Positions 1-5,342 of a stretch of DNA of 5,342 nucleotides are shown piece by piece. Both the position numbers and the translations under genes were made by a program. Within the stretch, counting starts at the first letter, position 1. The number at the start of each line of letters is the position of its first letter. Location: the NCBI GenBank assembly GCA_003166055.1, contig PMWR01000508.1, positions 5,518 to 10,859 on the forward strand, read 5' to 3'. The notes under the pieces were generated by a model. That model made no database searches, was not told where the DNA came from, and was given only the letters and a program-made list of their open reading frames with translations. This DNA is from Acidobacteriaceae bacterium (GTDB lineage: Bacteria; Acidobacteriota; Terriglobia; Terriglobales; Acidobacteriaceae).

Positions 1-73
1 ATTGCGTTTCATAGCATTCCGGATTTGTTTTGATCGCTCGCTCCTGCTCGCTGTCGAAAATCCCAGGCACGAA

Positions 74-168
74 CTTATCGCGCGGCTTGCGCCTTTCACC
101 CCGATGCGCGTATTTTTGCTAACAACCAAATGCCAGAGACTTATCAAAAGCAACGCCGGCGCGATAAG
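74..168. repeat. Separated perfect inverted repeat, 10-base arms (74-83 and 159-168)
   Basis: CTTATCGCGC at 74-83 is the exact reverse complement of GCGCGATAAG at 159-168. A third copy of CTTATC lies at 140-145 and could pair with GATAAG at 163-168 as a smaller hairpin. The structure lies just downstream of the minus-strand TPR gene. It could be a transcript-end structure, a dispersed intergenic repeat, or chance. No clear T-run follows an arm in the way expected of an intrinsic terminator. The rest of 1-182 holds no gene I can support. Confidence 0.3.
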
Positions 169-182
169 ACACGCAGGTCGCG

Positions 183-2045
183 CTACGCAGCGGGCGCTAT
201 AGGAGGACGAGCAATTGCCCTCTGAAACTCCGGGGTCTCTCGAATCAAGTCGAAGGTCTCATCCATCCTCGCGAAATTCGTGATGTGGGAAAAGTTATTG
301 ATGCTTGTATTCCTGATCGCATCCCCGAGAAACTTCGCCGCTTGCGGGGCATCGGACTGAACAGCCCAGAGACCTGCCCAGCCATAGCCCGCCTCCGCCT
401 GATAGGACTTGTCGTGATACCCGGACAGCAGCGTCAGGCTTTTGCCGCATTCTCTTAGAGCCTCATCCTTCAACTCTTCCGGGTCCGATCCGGAGGGCCG
501 GATACCGCTCTGTATCATGCGATGCAGACTGTCGAATCTGCGGAGGTGGATCCATGCAAGGTTGATGGTTACGCTAATATCGTCGGGACGATTCGGGGCG
601 TCTGCGCTCATTTTTCTGCTTGCCTCGTCACCAAGCTTGAGCGCAGTTTCCAGACACGTAGTCATATTTGCCTTGTTCTCCTGCCGCTCCCAATGGCGCG
701 CATACGCGAGATAGCACCGGGTTGCCAGCCTGAGAGCGCTTACCGAATCAACAACATTCAGAGGTCTCAGGGCGTTGCGAGCGCTCTCGAATCCTTGAAC
801 TGCTGCGTCTCGCCCTGAGGCGCCCAGCCTTTCGAAGCAAAGCGCCCTGTTCAGCCAGGCCCAGCACAGGTTGTAGACAAGCGGGAACAACTCGCTCGTT
901 TCCGCCCCCGCGCTTATCTCGTCTTCCACGTGGGACCAGTCTTCCAGAGAGGAGTGGAACTGACGTTCAAGCTCTTTTACGATGGCTCGTGTGAACGCTC
1001 CCCATTGCTCTGCCGCCTCACCGAATTTATCTTGGCAGGTGTATACGGAAGCCAAGAGCTGGCAAAAGGCAGCCTCCTGCGTCACCAGTGCAACGGCTCT
1101 CCCTCGAGTTAGCAGCCTGTCGCGCCAGGAGGGTGCGCTGGCCTGCCGCACCTCCTTGAGCATCTTTTCAGAGAGCTTCTTACATTCCTCGTAATCGCCC
1201 ATCCTGAAATGCGCGTCCGCCATCAGCCGCGACAGTTCTACCCGCGCAGTGCGGGGAACCCCCTTCTTGTGAATATGCTTCAAGCGTGTCAGTGCTCTGT
1301 TGGTACGGAAACTTTCAAGCTCCACGCGCGAAAGATCCAGTTCGATCTCCCGCAGGTTTCTTACCTGAGCCAGATACCTGTGATAGACCTGAATGGCCTT
1401 CGGGTAATTGCCTTCGAGATAGTATCTGCGGGCAAGAAGAGTAGGAGCCAGATGTTGCAGAAGCACTCTTGCGATACCGAACAGGGCCACCTCCATATCG
1501 GGAGAATTGTCAGCTACAGGGTATCGGCTGCGAACTCCTTTGATGCTCACGACGATGGATACCGGCTTCGCGGTATCGAAGATAATCCCGCGCACCCGAA
1601 TCACTTCGCGCGCCCGTATCGCGTTCCACGCGCTTTTCAGCGCACTCAGCGAAACGGACAAACCCCCTTGTCCCAATTTGAATTCAAACGAAGGTTCCGG
1701 AGAACTCGACAGCACCTCCAGGGCGGGGTTCTTGACCCCTTCCTGTTCCATCATCCCATGCAGAAGGATGGAGATCGCATTCCCATCGAGGGTAGCTGGC
1801 GCATTGACACACCTGAACGGCTCAATGATCGCTGTTGGCAGACTCCTGCGTCTTCTGGCAGGCCAGCGGTAAAACGCTGCGAATCCGGTGATGGCGGTCG
1901 CGGAGCCAAACAGAATTTCGAGCGCGCGGAATTCCCATGCGTAGTGCGCGAGGGACAATTGCGGGTGGGCGATAGCATAAAAGAGGAGGAATGAGAGGCA
2001 AAGGCAGAGCAGTGAGAGCACTAGCCAACCGATAAAAGCTCTCAT
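183..2045 (-). CDS. Membrane-anchored TPR-repeat protein of unknown function
   Basis: The product has 620 residues. Two hydrophobic segments are visible at about residues 4-26 and 38-60, followed by RRRR at 64-67. By the positive-inside rule this suggests a hairpin anchor with the large remainder in the cytoplasm. Residues about 71-200 look like a mixed alpha/beta module: a GLSVSL strand at 128-133, IRVRGII at 149-155 and VSIVVSIKG at 162-170. They resemble, from memory, the beta-rich part that precedes TPRs in some bacterial membrane TPR proteins. From about residue 203 to the end the protein is helical with TPR-like pairs, for example around 203-225 (YYLEGNYPKAIQVY), 272-297, 327-355, 393-425 and 492-540. 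The end, with FD at 598-599 and TPEFQ at 604-608, resembles the closing helix of many TPR arrays. The ATG at 2045 is preceded by only a weak GGGGTG ribosome site, 4 bases away. It is transcribed away from the ECF operon. Partner and function cannot be read from the sequence; the TPRs imply protein binding. I am confident it is a real gene, but not of its role. Confidence 0.85.
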   Translation of the reverse strand: MRAFIGWLVLSLLCLCLSFLLFYAIAHPQLSLAHYAWEFRALEILFGSATAITGFAAFYRWPARRRRSLPTAIIEPFRCVNAPATLDGNAISILLHGMMEQEGVKNPALEVLSSSPEPSFEFKLGQGGLSVSLSALKSAWNAIRAREVIRVRGIIFDTAKPVSIVVSIKGVRSRYPVADNSPDMEVALFGIARVLLQHLAPTLLARRYYLEGNYPKAIQVYHRYLAQVRNLREIELDLSRVELESFRTNRALTRLKHIHKKGVPRTARVELSRLMADAHFRMGDYEECKKLSEKMLKEVRQASAPSWRDRLLTRGRAVALVTQEAAFCQLLASVYTCQDKFGEAAEQWGAFTRAIVKELERQFHSSLEDWSHVEDEISAGAETSELFPLVYNLCWAWLNRALCFERLGASGRDAAVQGFESARNALRPLNVVDSVSALRLATRCYLAYARHWERQENKANMTTCLETALKLGDEASRKMSADAPNRPDDISVTINLAWIHLRRFDSLHRMIQSGIRPSGSDPEELKDEALRECGKSLTLLSGYHDKSYQAEAGYGWAGLWAVQSDAPQAAKFLGDAIRNTSINNFSHITNFARMDETFDLIRETPEFQRAIARPPIAPAA

Positions 2046-2242
2046 CCGACACCCCGTAACCTAGAATAGATAGCTCAGAGTTGCTCAATTGTATCCCGAA
2101 TCTCGCGATATGCGGTGTGCAGTTTGAATTATGCCTGGCATGACATGGACCGATGACTCTCCCAAGCCGGAAACAGCAGTCCAGCTTTCGAACATGGTGG
2201 CTGCCCTCATCTTGCGGCTACCATCCGACCAAAAATGAGCGG

Positions 2243-2278
2243 GTGCTCCCATGTCTCGCTTCTGACCTGGGAGACCAC
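2243..2278. repeat. Imperfect intergenic hairpin
   Basis: GTG plus CTCCCA (2243-2251) can pair with TGGGAG (2268-2273) and CAC (2276-2278), leaving a two-base bulge and a 16-base loop. CTCCCA recurs at 2299-2304, giving TGGGAG a second possible partner. No T-run follows, so it does not look like a terminator. It may be part of a dispersed intergenic repeat or may be fortuitous. Confidence 0.25.
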
Positions 2279-2313
2279 GGCAACAAGTCGCAACCCCGCT
2301 CCCAAATGCTTCT

Positions 2314-2339
2314 TCGAACTTTTCCCGCCCCAAAGCGTA
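2314..2339 (+). promoter_or_regulatory. Candidate ECF-type promoter of the sigma operon
   Basis: TCGAAC at 2314-2319 is followed after exactly 16 bases by CGTA at 2336-2339. ECF promoters typically carry an AAC-containing -35 box and a CGT-type -10 box at this spacing; the Bacillus SigW consensus TGAAAC-N16-CGTA is a well-known example. Transcription would begin near 2346, about 50 bases before the sigma gene start. This would fit autoregulation of the operon by its own sigma factor. A single short match can arise by chance, so the call is tentative. Confidence 0.35.
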
Positions 2340-2394
2340 TTCTCTGCATCCCCAACTGCGTTTGATTGCGGATATGAGAGTAGCAGCGAAACTT

Positions 2395-2943
2395 ATGGCC
2401 CACGACTGGCAAGCGGATTTCGAACAACTCGTGGACGCACACCAGTCGATGGTGTTTTCGCTGGCATGGCGCATGACCGGAGATCGCGGTCTGGCCGAGG
2501 AGATTGCTCAGGATGTGTTTCTGGAACTGGACAGGAACCTGGGCAGGATGGAATCCGGAGATCATGCCTGCTTCTGGCTGCGGCGGGTTGCTATGAATCG
2601 TTCAACAGACGCCCTGCGGCGGCGAAAGGTGCGCGGCGTGGATCTGTGGGTGGAGATTGACGAGAATCATGGCGCGCCGACGGAGGATCCCAGATCGCGG
2701 TTGGGGTCTCAGCTGGGTGCGCGGTTGGAACAACTGCTGGCCACGCTGCCTGAGCCGCAACGCGCGGCGCTGGTTCTCCGCTACCAGGAGGACCTGACGC
2801 CGGAAGAGATTGCGGCCACGCTCGATGCGCCGCTGGCTACCGTGAAAAGCCACCTGCAGCGGGGATTGAAGCTGCTGCGGGCCAAGGCACAAACGCATTT
2901 GAAGGAATTTGTGAGGGACAAGGAGCAGGTGAATGGAGTTTGA
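2395..2943 (+). CDS. ECF-family RNA polymerase sigma-70 factor
   Basis: This is an alternative sigma factor expected to direct core RNA polymerase to a small regulon. The length of 182 residues is normal for the ECF family. Residues about 7-78 form sigma region 2: FEQLVDAHQSMVFSLAWRMTGD at the start, then the core-binding AEEIAQDVFLEL (34-45) and WLRRVAMNRSTDALRRRK (61-78), which matches the -10-recognition helix. A linker at 79-107 leads to sigma region 4 (about 108-164), with LPEPQRAALVLRY, the EEIAATLDAPLATVKSHL helix-turn-helix (137-154) and a basic end. Only regions 2 and 4 are present, as expected for ECF. The start is uncertain: TTG 2362 and ATG 2374 are in frame upstream, and none has a good ribosome site. 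I chose ATG 2395 because the family's conserved sequence begins almost immediately after it. The stop overlaps the next gene by 11 bases, indicating translational coupling with the putative anti-sigma factor. Confidence 0.93.
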   Translation: MAHDWQADFEQLVDAHQSMVFSLAWRMTGDRGLAEEIAQDVFLELDRNLGRMESGDHACFWLRRVAMNRSTDALRRRKVRGVDLWVEIDENHGAPTEDPRSRLGSQLGARLEQLLATLPEPQRAALVLRYQEDLTPEEIAATLDAPLATVKSHLQRGLKLLRAKAQTHLKEFVRDKEQVNGV

Positions 2944-3283
2944 GCCTGGGAACGAATTCGAACAGGAGTTGCGCCAGGCATTGGAACGGAGGCCGGCGCC
3001 TCCGGGGCTGAAGCGCAGGCTAATGGAGAAGAGAAGCCGGCGCCACACGGAACGGCTGCACACGTACACCATGATTTGGGAGCGGCTGGCGGCGGCGATC
3101 CTGCTTGCGGCGGTGCTGGCTGGGGGCGTGGCGTGGCGCACCCATGAGGATCGCCTGGAGGAACGCGCCAGGGGCGAAGCGGCCCGGCAACAGGTGCTGA
3201 CCGCGTTGCGCATTACCAGTCACGCGTTGAACCAGATGAATATGCAGCTTGCGGCCCACCGCCGCGACGGACAGGATCAATAA
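2933..3283 (+). CDS. Putative single-pass membrane anti-sigma factor
   Basis: The product has 116 residues. The N-terminal ~48 residues are charged and probably helical (EFEQELRQALERRPAPPGLKRR at 8-29). One hydrophobic segment at about 49-68 is preceded by a basic stretch (27-41), suggesting cytoplasmic N-terminus and external C-terminus. Residues about 70-110 form a charged helix or coiled coil. The sigma-binding part would be the short cytoplasmic segment. The classical zinc motif HxxxCxxC of ZAS anti-sigma domains is absent; the protein contains no Cys. The function is inferred from position: it starts inside the ECF sigma gene, with an AGGAG ribosome site at 2921-2925, seven bases from the ATG. 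Membrane anti-sigma factors are usually encoded directly after their ECF partner. An alternative is a small accessory membrane protein of the operon with no sigma-binding role. Confidence 0.75.
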   Translation: MEFEPGNEFEQELRQALERRPAPPGLKRRLMEKRSRRHTERLHTYTMIWERLAAAILLAAVLAGGVAWRTHEDRLEERARGEAARQQVLTALRITSHALNQMNMQLAAHRRDGQDQ

Positions 3284-3287
3284 GGAG
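3282..3287 (+). promoter_or_regulatory. Ribosome binding site that selects the second of two ATGs
   Basis: AAGGAG overlaps the TAA stop of the preceding gene. It lies 2 bases before ATG 3290 but 5 bases before ATG 3293. The second spacing is closer to normal, so initiation at 3293 is preferred, giving an MKNR start typical of a signal peptide. The overlap of stop and ribosome site also suggests translational coupling. Confidence 0.65.
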
Positions 3288-3292
3288 AAATG

Positions 3293-3928
3293 ATGAAGAA
3301 CCGCATTCTTGTTTTCGTATTGGCAACTGTGGGGCTGGCCTCCGCCGGGCTCGCTTCAACCGGGGTGGCACAAACGTCGCCGTTGCCGCTGCCGCCCGCG
3401 GTTGAGAAGGAGCTGGCGGCGCGCGCTTCGAATGTTACAGAGGTCACGTTGGGCAAGACGATGCTGTCGTTTGCTTCCAAAGTGATGAGCGGCAAGAACG
3501 AAGATGAAGCCGCCACGCGCAAGCTGATTGACGGGCTCGACGGAATCTACGTGCGCGAGTACGAGTTCGACAAGGAAGGCGAGTACTCGATGGACGAGAT
3601 CGAGAAGCTGCGCAGCTACTTCGAGACCAGCGAGTGGACGCCGATTGTGCGCGAACGCGAGCGCAAGAGCGGTGAAACCACCGACGTGATGGTGAAGCTG
3701 GTGAATGGCGAATCGCACGGGATGTTCATTCTGACAGCCGAGCCGAAGGAGTTGACGATCGTGCTGATTCTTGGGCCGATCAAGATGGAAGACCTGGGGA
3801 AATTGAGAGGCCTCAGCGGGCTGAGCGCATTGGATGACGTAACGAAGGTTGAACACGAGAAGGACAAGGAAAAAGCAAAAGAAAAGGCAAAGGAAAAAGC
3901 AAAGGAAAAGACGGGAGAGAACGAATGA
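3293..3928 (+). CDS. Secreted DUF4252-type protein with Lys/Glu repeat tail
   Basis: The product has 211 residues from the preferred start. Residues 1-26 are a signal peptide: MKNR, a hydrophobic core, then a G-V-A cleavage site before Q27. The mature part (about 32-180) reads like the DUF4252 family: VTEVTLGKTMLSFASKV (48-64), KLIDGLDGIYVREYEFD (77-93), the SEW at 113-115, GMFILT (143-148) and ELTIVLILGPIKMEDL (153-168). DUF4252 proteins are exported, have no established biochemical function and, as far as I recall, often occur with ECF sigma factors. The C-terminus is a highly charged KEKA repeat (190-206). There is no lipobox, so a soluble or loosely envelope-attached protein is likely. 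It follows the putative anti-sigma gene by 9 bases and overlaps the next start by 4 bases (ATGA), so it is co-expressed with the sigma system. It may act in envelope sensing or response; this is inference. The family call is from recognition of the pattern, not a search. Confidence 0.85.
   Translation: MKNRILVFVLATVGLASAGLASTGVAQTSPLPLPPAVEKELAARASNVTEVTLGKTMLSFASKVMSGKNEDEAATRKLIDGLDGIYVREYEFDKEGEYSMDEIEKLRSYFETSEWTPIVRERERKSGETTDVMVKLVNGESHGMFILTAEPKELTIVLILGPIKMEDLGKLRGLSGLSALDDVTKVEHEKDKEKAKEKAKEKAKEKTGENE
3866..3913 (+). repeat. In-frame 12-base tandem repeat coding for KEKA
   Basis: Four consecutive 12-base units encode KEKA, KEKA, KEKA and KEKT inside the secreted DUF4252-type gene. 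The units differ only by A/G changes at third codon positions, plus a GCA-to-ACG change in the last codon. The stretch is strikingly A-rich within a GC-rich gene, consistent with expansion by slippage. Gain or loss of a unit would keep the frame. Confidence 0.85.
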
Positions 3929-4452
3929 GACGGTTCTGGTTGATTCCCATCGGATTTGTGGCGCTGCTGGTTCCGGTAGCGGTGCTGGCGGGCGGCGGCG
4001 AAGGCGGATTTGACGGCGTGGTGCACTCGATCGAGAGCCGGTATCACGTGCGGGCCACACGCATTCCCTTTCTCGGCGTGGTCAGCCTGATTGCGCGCAA
4101 GTCGACGCACGGCGGCGTAAGCAACCTGCACGTGGCGGAGATCGAGTCGTTCCAGGAAAAGATTGATGGGGACGAACTGAATCGCATGGTCGAGGAGAAG
4201 CTCGGCTCGGGCTGGGAGCGGATAATTCGCGACACAAGCAGGCATGGCGCCGACCAGACGCTCATCTTCATTCATCCCGAGGGCGACCGGATGGGGTTGT
4301 TTGTGGTGGACAAGGACGGCAACGAGATGGACGTGGTGCAGGTGTCCGTCGATCCGAAGCACATCGACGACGACATCGGGCAATATCGCCATCACCATCA
4401 GAGCGGCGACGATGATGCCGGCAAGGATCGGGATAAGGACGAGTCGGATTAG
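3925..4452 (+). CDS. Secreted protein, probable diverged DUF4252-like relative, with Asp/His-rich tail
   Basis: The product has 175 residues. Residues 1-22 form a signal peptide: MRR, a hydrophobic core, and cleavage after AVLA. The mature domain covers about 28-150. Residues 83-151 can be aligned by hand with 101-171 of the preceding protein: DELNRM with DEIEKL, a Trp exactly 14 residues later in both (W97 and W115), [IV][IV]R two residues after the Trp, G124-L-F with G143-M-F, then E134 with E153 and an acidic D/E run. I infer a duplicated and strongly diverged DUF4252-like fold. The last ~20 residues (HHH at 156-158, then Asp/Lys-rich) are a low-complexity acidic tail that could bind cations; this is speculative. 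The start overlaps the previous stop (ATGA), with GGGAG at 3913-3917 as ribosome site. It ends the operon. No family name can be given with certainty from the sequence alone. Confidence 0.85.
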   Translation: MRRFWLIPIGFVALLVPVAVLAGGGEGGFDGVVHSIESRYHVRATRIPFLGVVSLIARKSTHGGVSNLHVAEIESFQEKIDGDELNRMVEEKLGSGWERIIRDTSRHGADQTLIFIHPEGDRMGLFVVDKDGNEMDVVQVSVDPKHIDDDIGQYRHHHQSGDDDAGKDRDKDESD

Positions 4453-4474
4453 GAGTTTGGTCCCGCTCAATGAA

Positions 4475-4489
4475 CGGAGTGAAACTCCG
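4475..4489 (+). repeat. Short hairpin in the operon/gluQ gap
   Basis: CGGAGT (4475-4480) and ACTCCG (4484-4489) form a perfect 6-base-pair stem with a GAA loop, 22 bases after the operon's last stop codon. GGAGTTT at 4452-4458 could instead pair with AAACTCC at 4482-4488, so two structures compete. No T-run follows, so this is not a standard intrinsic terminator. It might slow transcription or stabilise the 3' end of the operon message. Confidence 0.35.
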
Positions 4490-4530
4490 GCTATACCGCG
4501 CCGTTGTGGCTGGCTACACTTAGTTGCAGC

Positions 4531-5342
4531 ATGGCCGGCATCCTTTCATCGACCATTTCGGGTTATCGCGGACGGCTGGCGCCGTCGCCTACCGGCTATC
4601 TGCACGTGGGCCACGCGCGCACCTTCTGGACCGCTTTCCAGAGGGCGCGCGAGGCCGGCGGCACGCTGGTGATGCGGATGGAAGATCTGGACCCGGACCG
4701 CTGCCGCGCGTCGTATGCCGACGCCGCCATCGAAGACCTGCGCTGGCTGGGGATTCGCTGGCAAGAGGGCCCGGACAAGGGCGGTCCGTTCGCGCCTTAT
4801 CTGCAGAGCCGCCGGCTTGACGTCTATCTGGACGCGTGGCGCAGGCTGGTGCGGAACGGGTATCTTTACCCCTGCCGGTGTTCGCGGAAAGACCTGGAAA
4901 ATGCACTGGCCGCGCCGCATGAAAGCGCGTTGCCGGGTGCGGTGGGGAATTCCCTGCTTGATCCGGCAGACGACGAGCCGATTTATCCGGGAACATGCAG
5001 GCCTTTGCAGGGCGGCGGGTCAATGGCGGACGCATTGGGAGAAGGAATTAACTGGCGCTTTCGGGTTCCCGACGGCGAGGTAGTTGAGTTTGAGGATCGC
5101 AATCTTGGGCGGCAGCGGTTTATGGCTGGGCGCGACTTCGGCGACTTTGTGGTGTGGCGTCGCGACGGAGTGCCCAGCTACCAACTGGCGTGCGTGGCCG
5201 ACGATGCGGCGATGGGCATTACGGAAGTGGTGCGCGGGGCGGACCTGCTGAAGTCGACCGCGCGCCAGATGCTGCTCAACCGCGCGCTGGGATTTGATGA
5301 TCCGGCGTGGTTTCACTGCGCGCTGGTGGTGGACCACAACGG
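4531..5342 (+). CDS. gluQ: Glutamyl-Q tRNA(Asp) synthetase, 5' part (runs off the right edge)
   Basis: GluQ activates glutamate and attaches it to queuosine at position 34 of tRNA(Asp), a cytoplasmic tRNA modification. The visible 270 complete codons contain the class I synthetase signature: RLAPSPTGYLHVGHA (15-29) with the HIGH-type motif HVGH, the RMEDLDPDR glutamate/ATP pocket (49-57), and YQLACVADDAAMGITEVVRG (217-236), the end of the catalytic core. A GluQ-type zinc site is present: C115-x-C117, then Y152-x3-C156. This distinguishes it from full-length GltX and, with the one-domain layout, supports gluQ. The segment between C117 and Y152 is long compared with E. coli GluQ. The window stops at VVDHNG, immediately before the expected KMSKS-like loop, so the C-terminal end is missing. 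The start ATG has no evident ribosome site; upstream codons are open but fit no family sequence. It lies 78 bases after the ECF operon and may be read through from it or from its own promoter. Confidence 0.92.
   Translation, partial: MAGILSSTISGYRGRLAPSPTGYLHVGHARTFWTAFQRAREAGGTLVMRMEDLDPDRCRASYADAAIEDLRWLGIRWQEGPDKGGPFAPYLQSRRLDVYLDAWRRLVRNGYLYPCRCSRKDLENALAAPHESALPGAVGNSLLDPADDEPIYPGTCRPLQGGGSMADALGEGINWRFRVPDGEVVEFEDRNLGRQRFMAGRDFGDFVVWRRDGVPSYQLACVADDAAMGITEVVRGADLLKSTARQMLLNRALGFDDPAWFHCALVVDHN

Larger units (their letters stand above)
2046..2394. other. Divergent non-coding region between the TPR gene and the ECF operon
   Basis: About 350 bases separate two divergent genes. Open frames crossing it on both strands read as low-information peptides without domains or good ribosome sites, so I treat it as non-coding. 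For the minus-strand gene, TACAAT (minus strand, 2093 to 2088) could be a -10 box about 40 bases before the start codon, but the matching -35 position (2111-2116) is poor. For the plus-strand operon an ECF-like promoter candidate sits at 2314-2339, listed separately. An imperfect hairpin lies at 2243-2278. The length is generous for two promoters, so additional regulatory sites or a small repeat element are possible. Confidence 0.5.

Noticed and set aside
2..202. 66-codon plus-strand frame at the left edge
   Set aside because: It is open to the edge, has no domain, and runs into the 3' end of the opposite TPR gene; a partial gene end cannot be excluded but is not supported.
1209..1994. 261-codon open frame on the plus strand inside the TPR gene
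   Set aside because: It is antisense to a gene with clear membrane segments and TPRs; its own translation is Arg/His/Gln-rich and shows no domain.
2085..2474. 129-codon minus-strand frame in the divergent region
   Set aside because: It overlaps the sigma gene start, has no ribosome site or recognisable motif, and its composition looks random.
3356..4470. Two long minus-strand frames (234 and 284 codons) opposite the secreted protein genes
   Set aside because: They are shadows of GC-rich coding DNA. The runs of Phe/Ser or Phe/Leu/Cys they contain are simply the complement of the Lys/Glu repeat.
4475..4489. Hairpin as an intrinsic terminator
   Set aside because: The stem is only six base pairs and is followed by GCTATACC rather than a T-run.
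4511..4520. TGGCTACACT as an extended -10 promoter box for gluQ
   Set aside because: The TG is one base too far from the hexamer and there is no -35 partner; a near-leaderless start would be required, so the evidence is too thin.
4589..5337. Several minus- and plus-strand frames across the right end
   Set aside because: All overlap the well-supported gluQ reading frame and translate to Arg/Pro/Ala-rich shadow peptides.

Overview
The window looks like a chromosomal piece of a fairly GC-rich bacterium. An acidobacterial (Terriglobia-like) origin is my best guess. It rests on the pairing of an ECF sigma factor operon with DUF4252-like secreted proteins and on the style of the GluQ protein. It is inference, not a database result. 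I see no tRNA, rRNA, CRISPR array, insertion sequence or phage gene.

Layout. Positions 1-182 hold no gene I can support. Positions 183-2045 (minus strand) encode a 620-residue membrane-anchored TPR-type protein. Positions 2046-2394 are a non-coding divergent region that should carry both promoters and contains one ECF-like promoter candidate. Positions 2395-4452 (plus strand) are a tight four-gene operon: an ECF sigma factor, a 116-residue single-pass membrane protein that is probably its anti-sigma factor, a secreted DUF4252-type protein with a Lys/Glu repeat tail, and a second secreted protein with an Asp/His-rich tail. Genes 1/2 overlap by 11 bases and genes 3/4 by 4 bases; genes 2 and 3 are 9 bases apart. 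From 4531 to the right edge runs the 5' part of gluQ, glutamyl-Q tRNA(Asp) synthetase. It is cut by the window end just before its expected KMSKS-like loop.

How the genes may work together. The sigma factor and the short membrane protein form a plausible signal-transduction pair, with the membrane protein holding the sigma factor until an envelope signal arrives. The two secreted proteins encoded behind them would be part of the response or of the sensing. My hand comparison suggests these two are diverged relatives: a D-E-[IL]-x-[KR]-[LM] stretch, a Trp 14 residues later, and a following G-[ML]-F hairpin line up with almost no gaps. If correct, this is a duplicated DUF4252-like module under one ECF switch, and it is the most interesting item here. 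gluQ is a housekeeping tRNA-modification gene and probably has no functional link. The TPR protein is divergently transcribed and its role is unknown.
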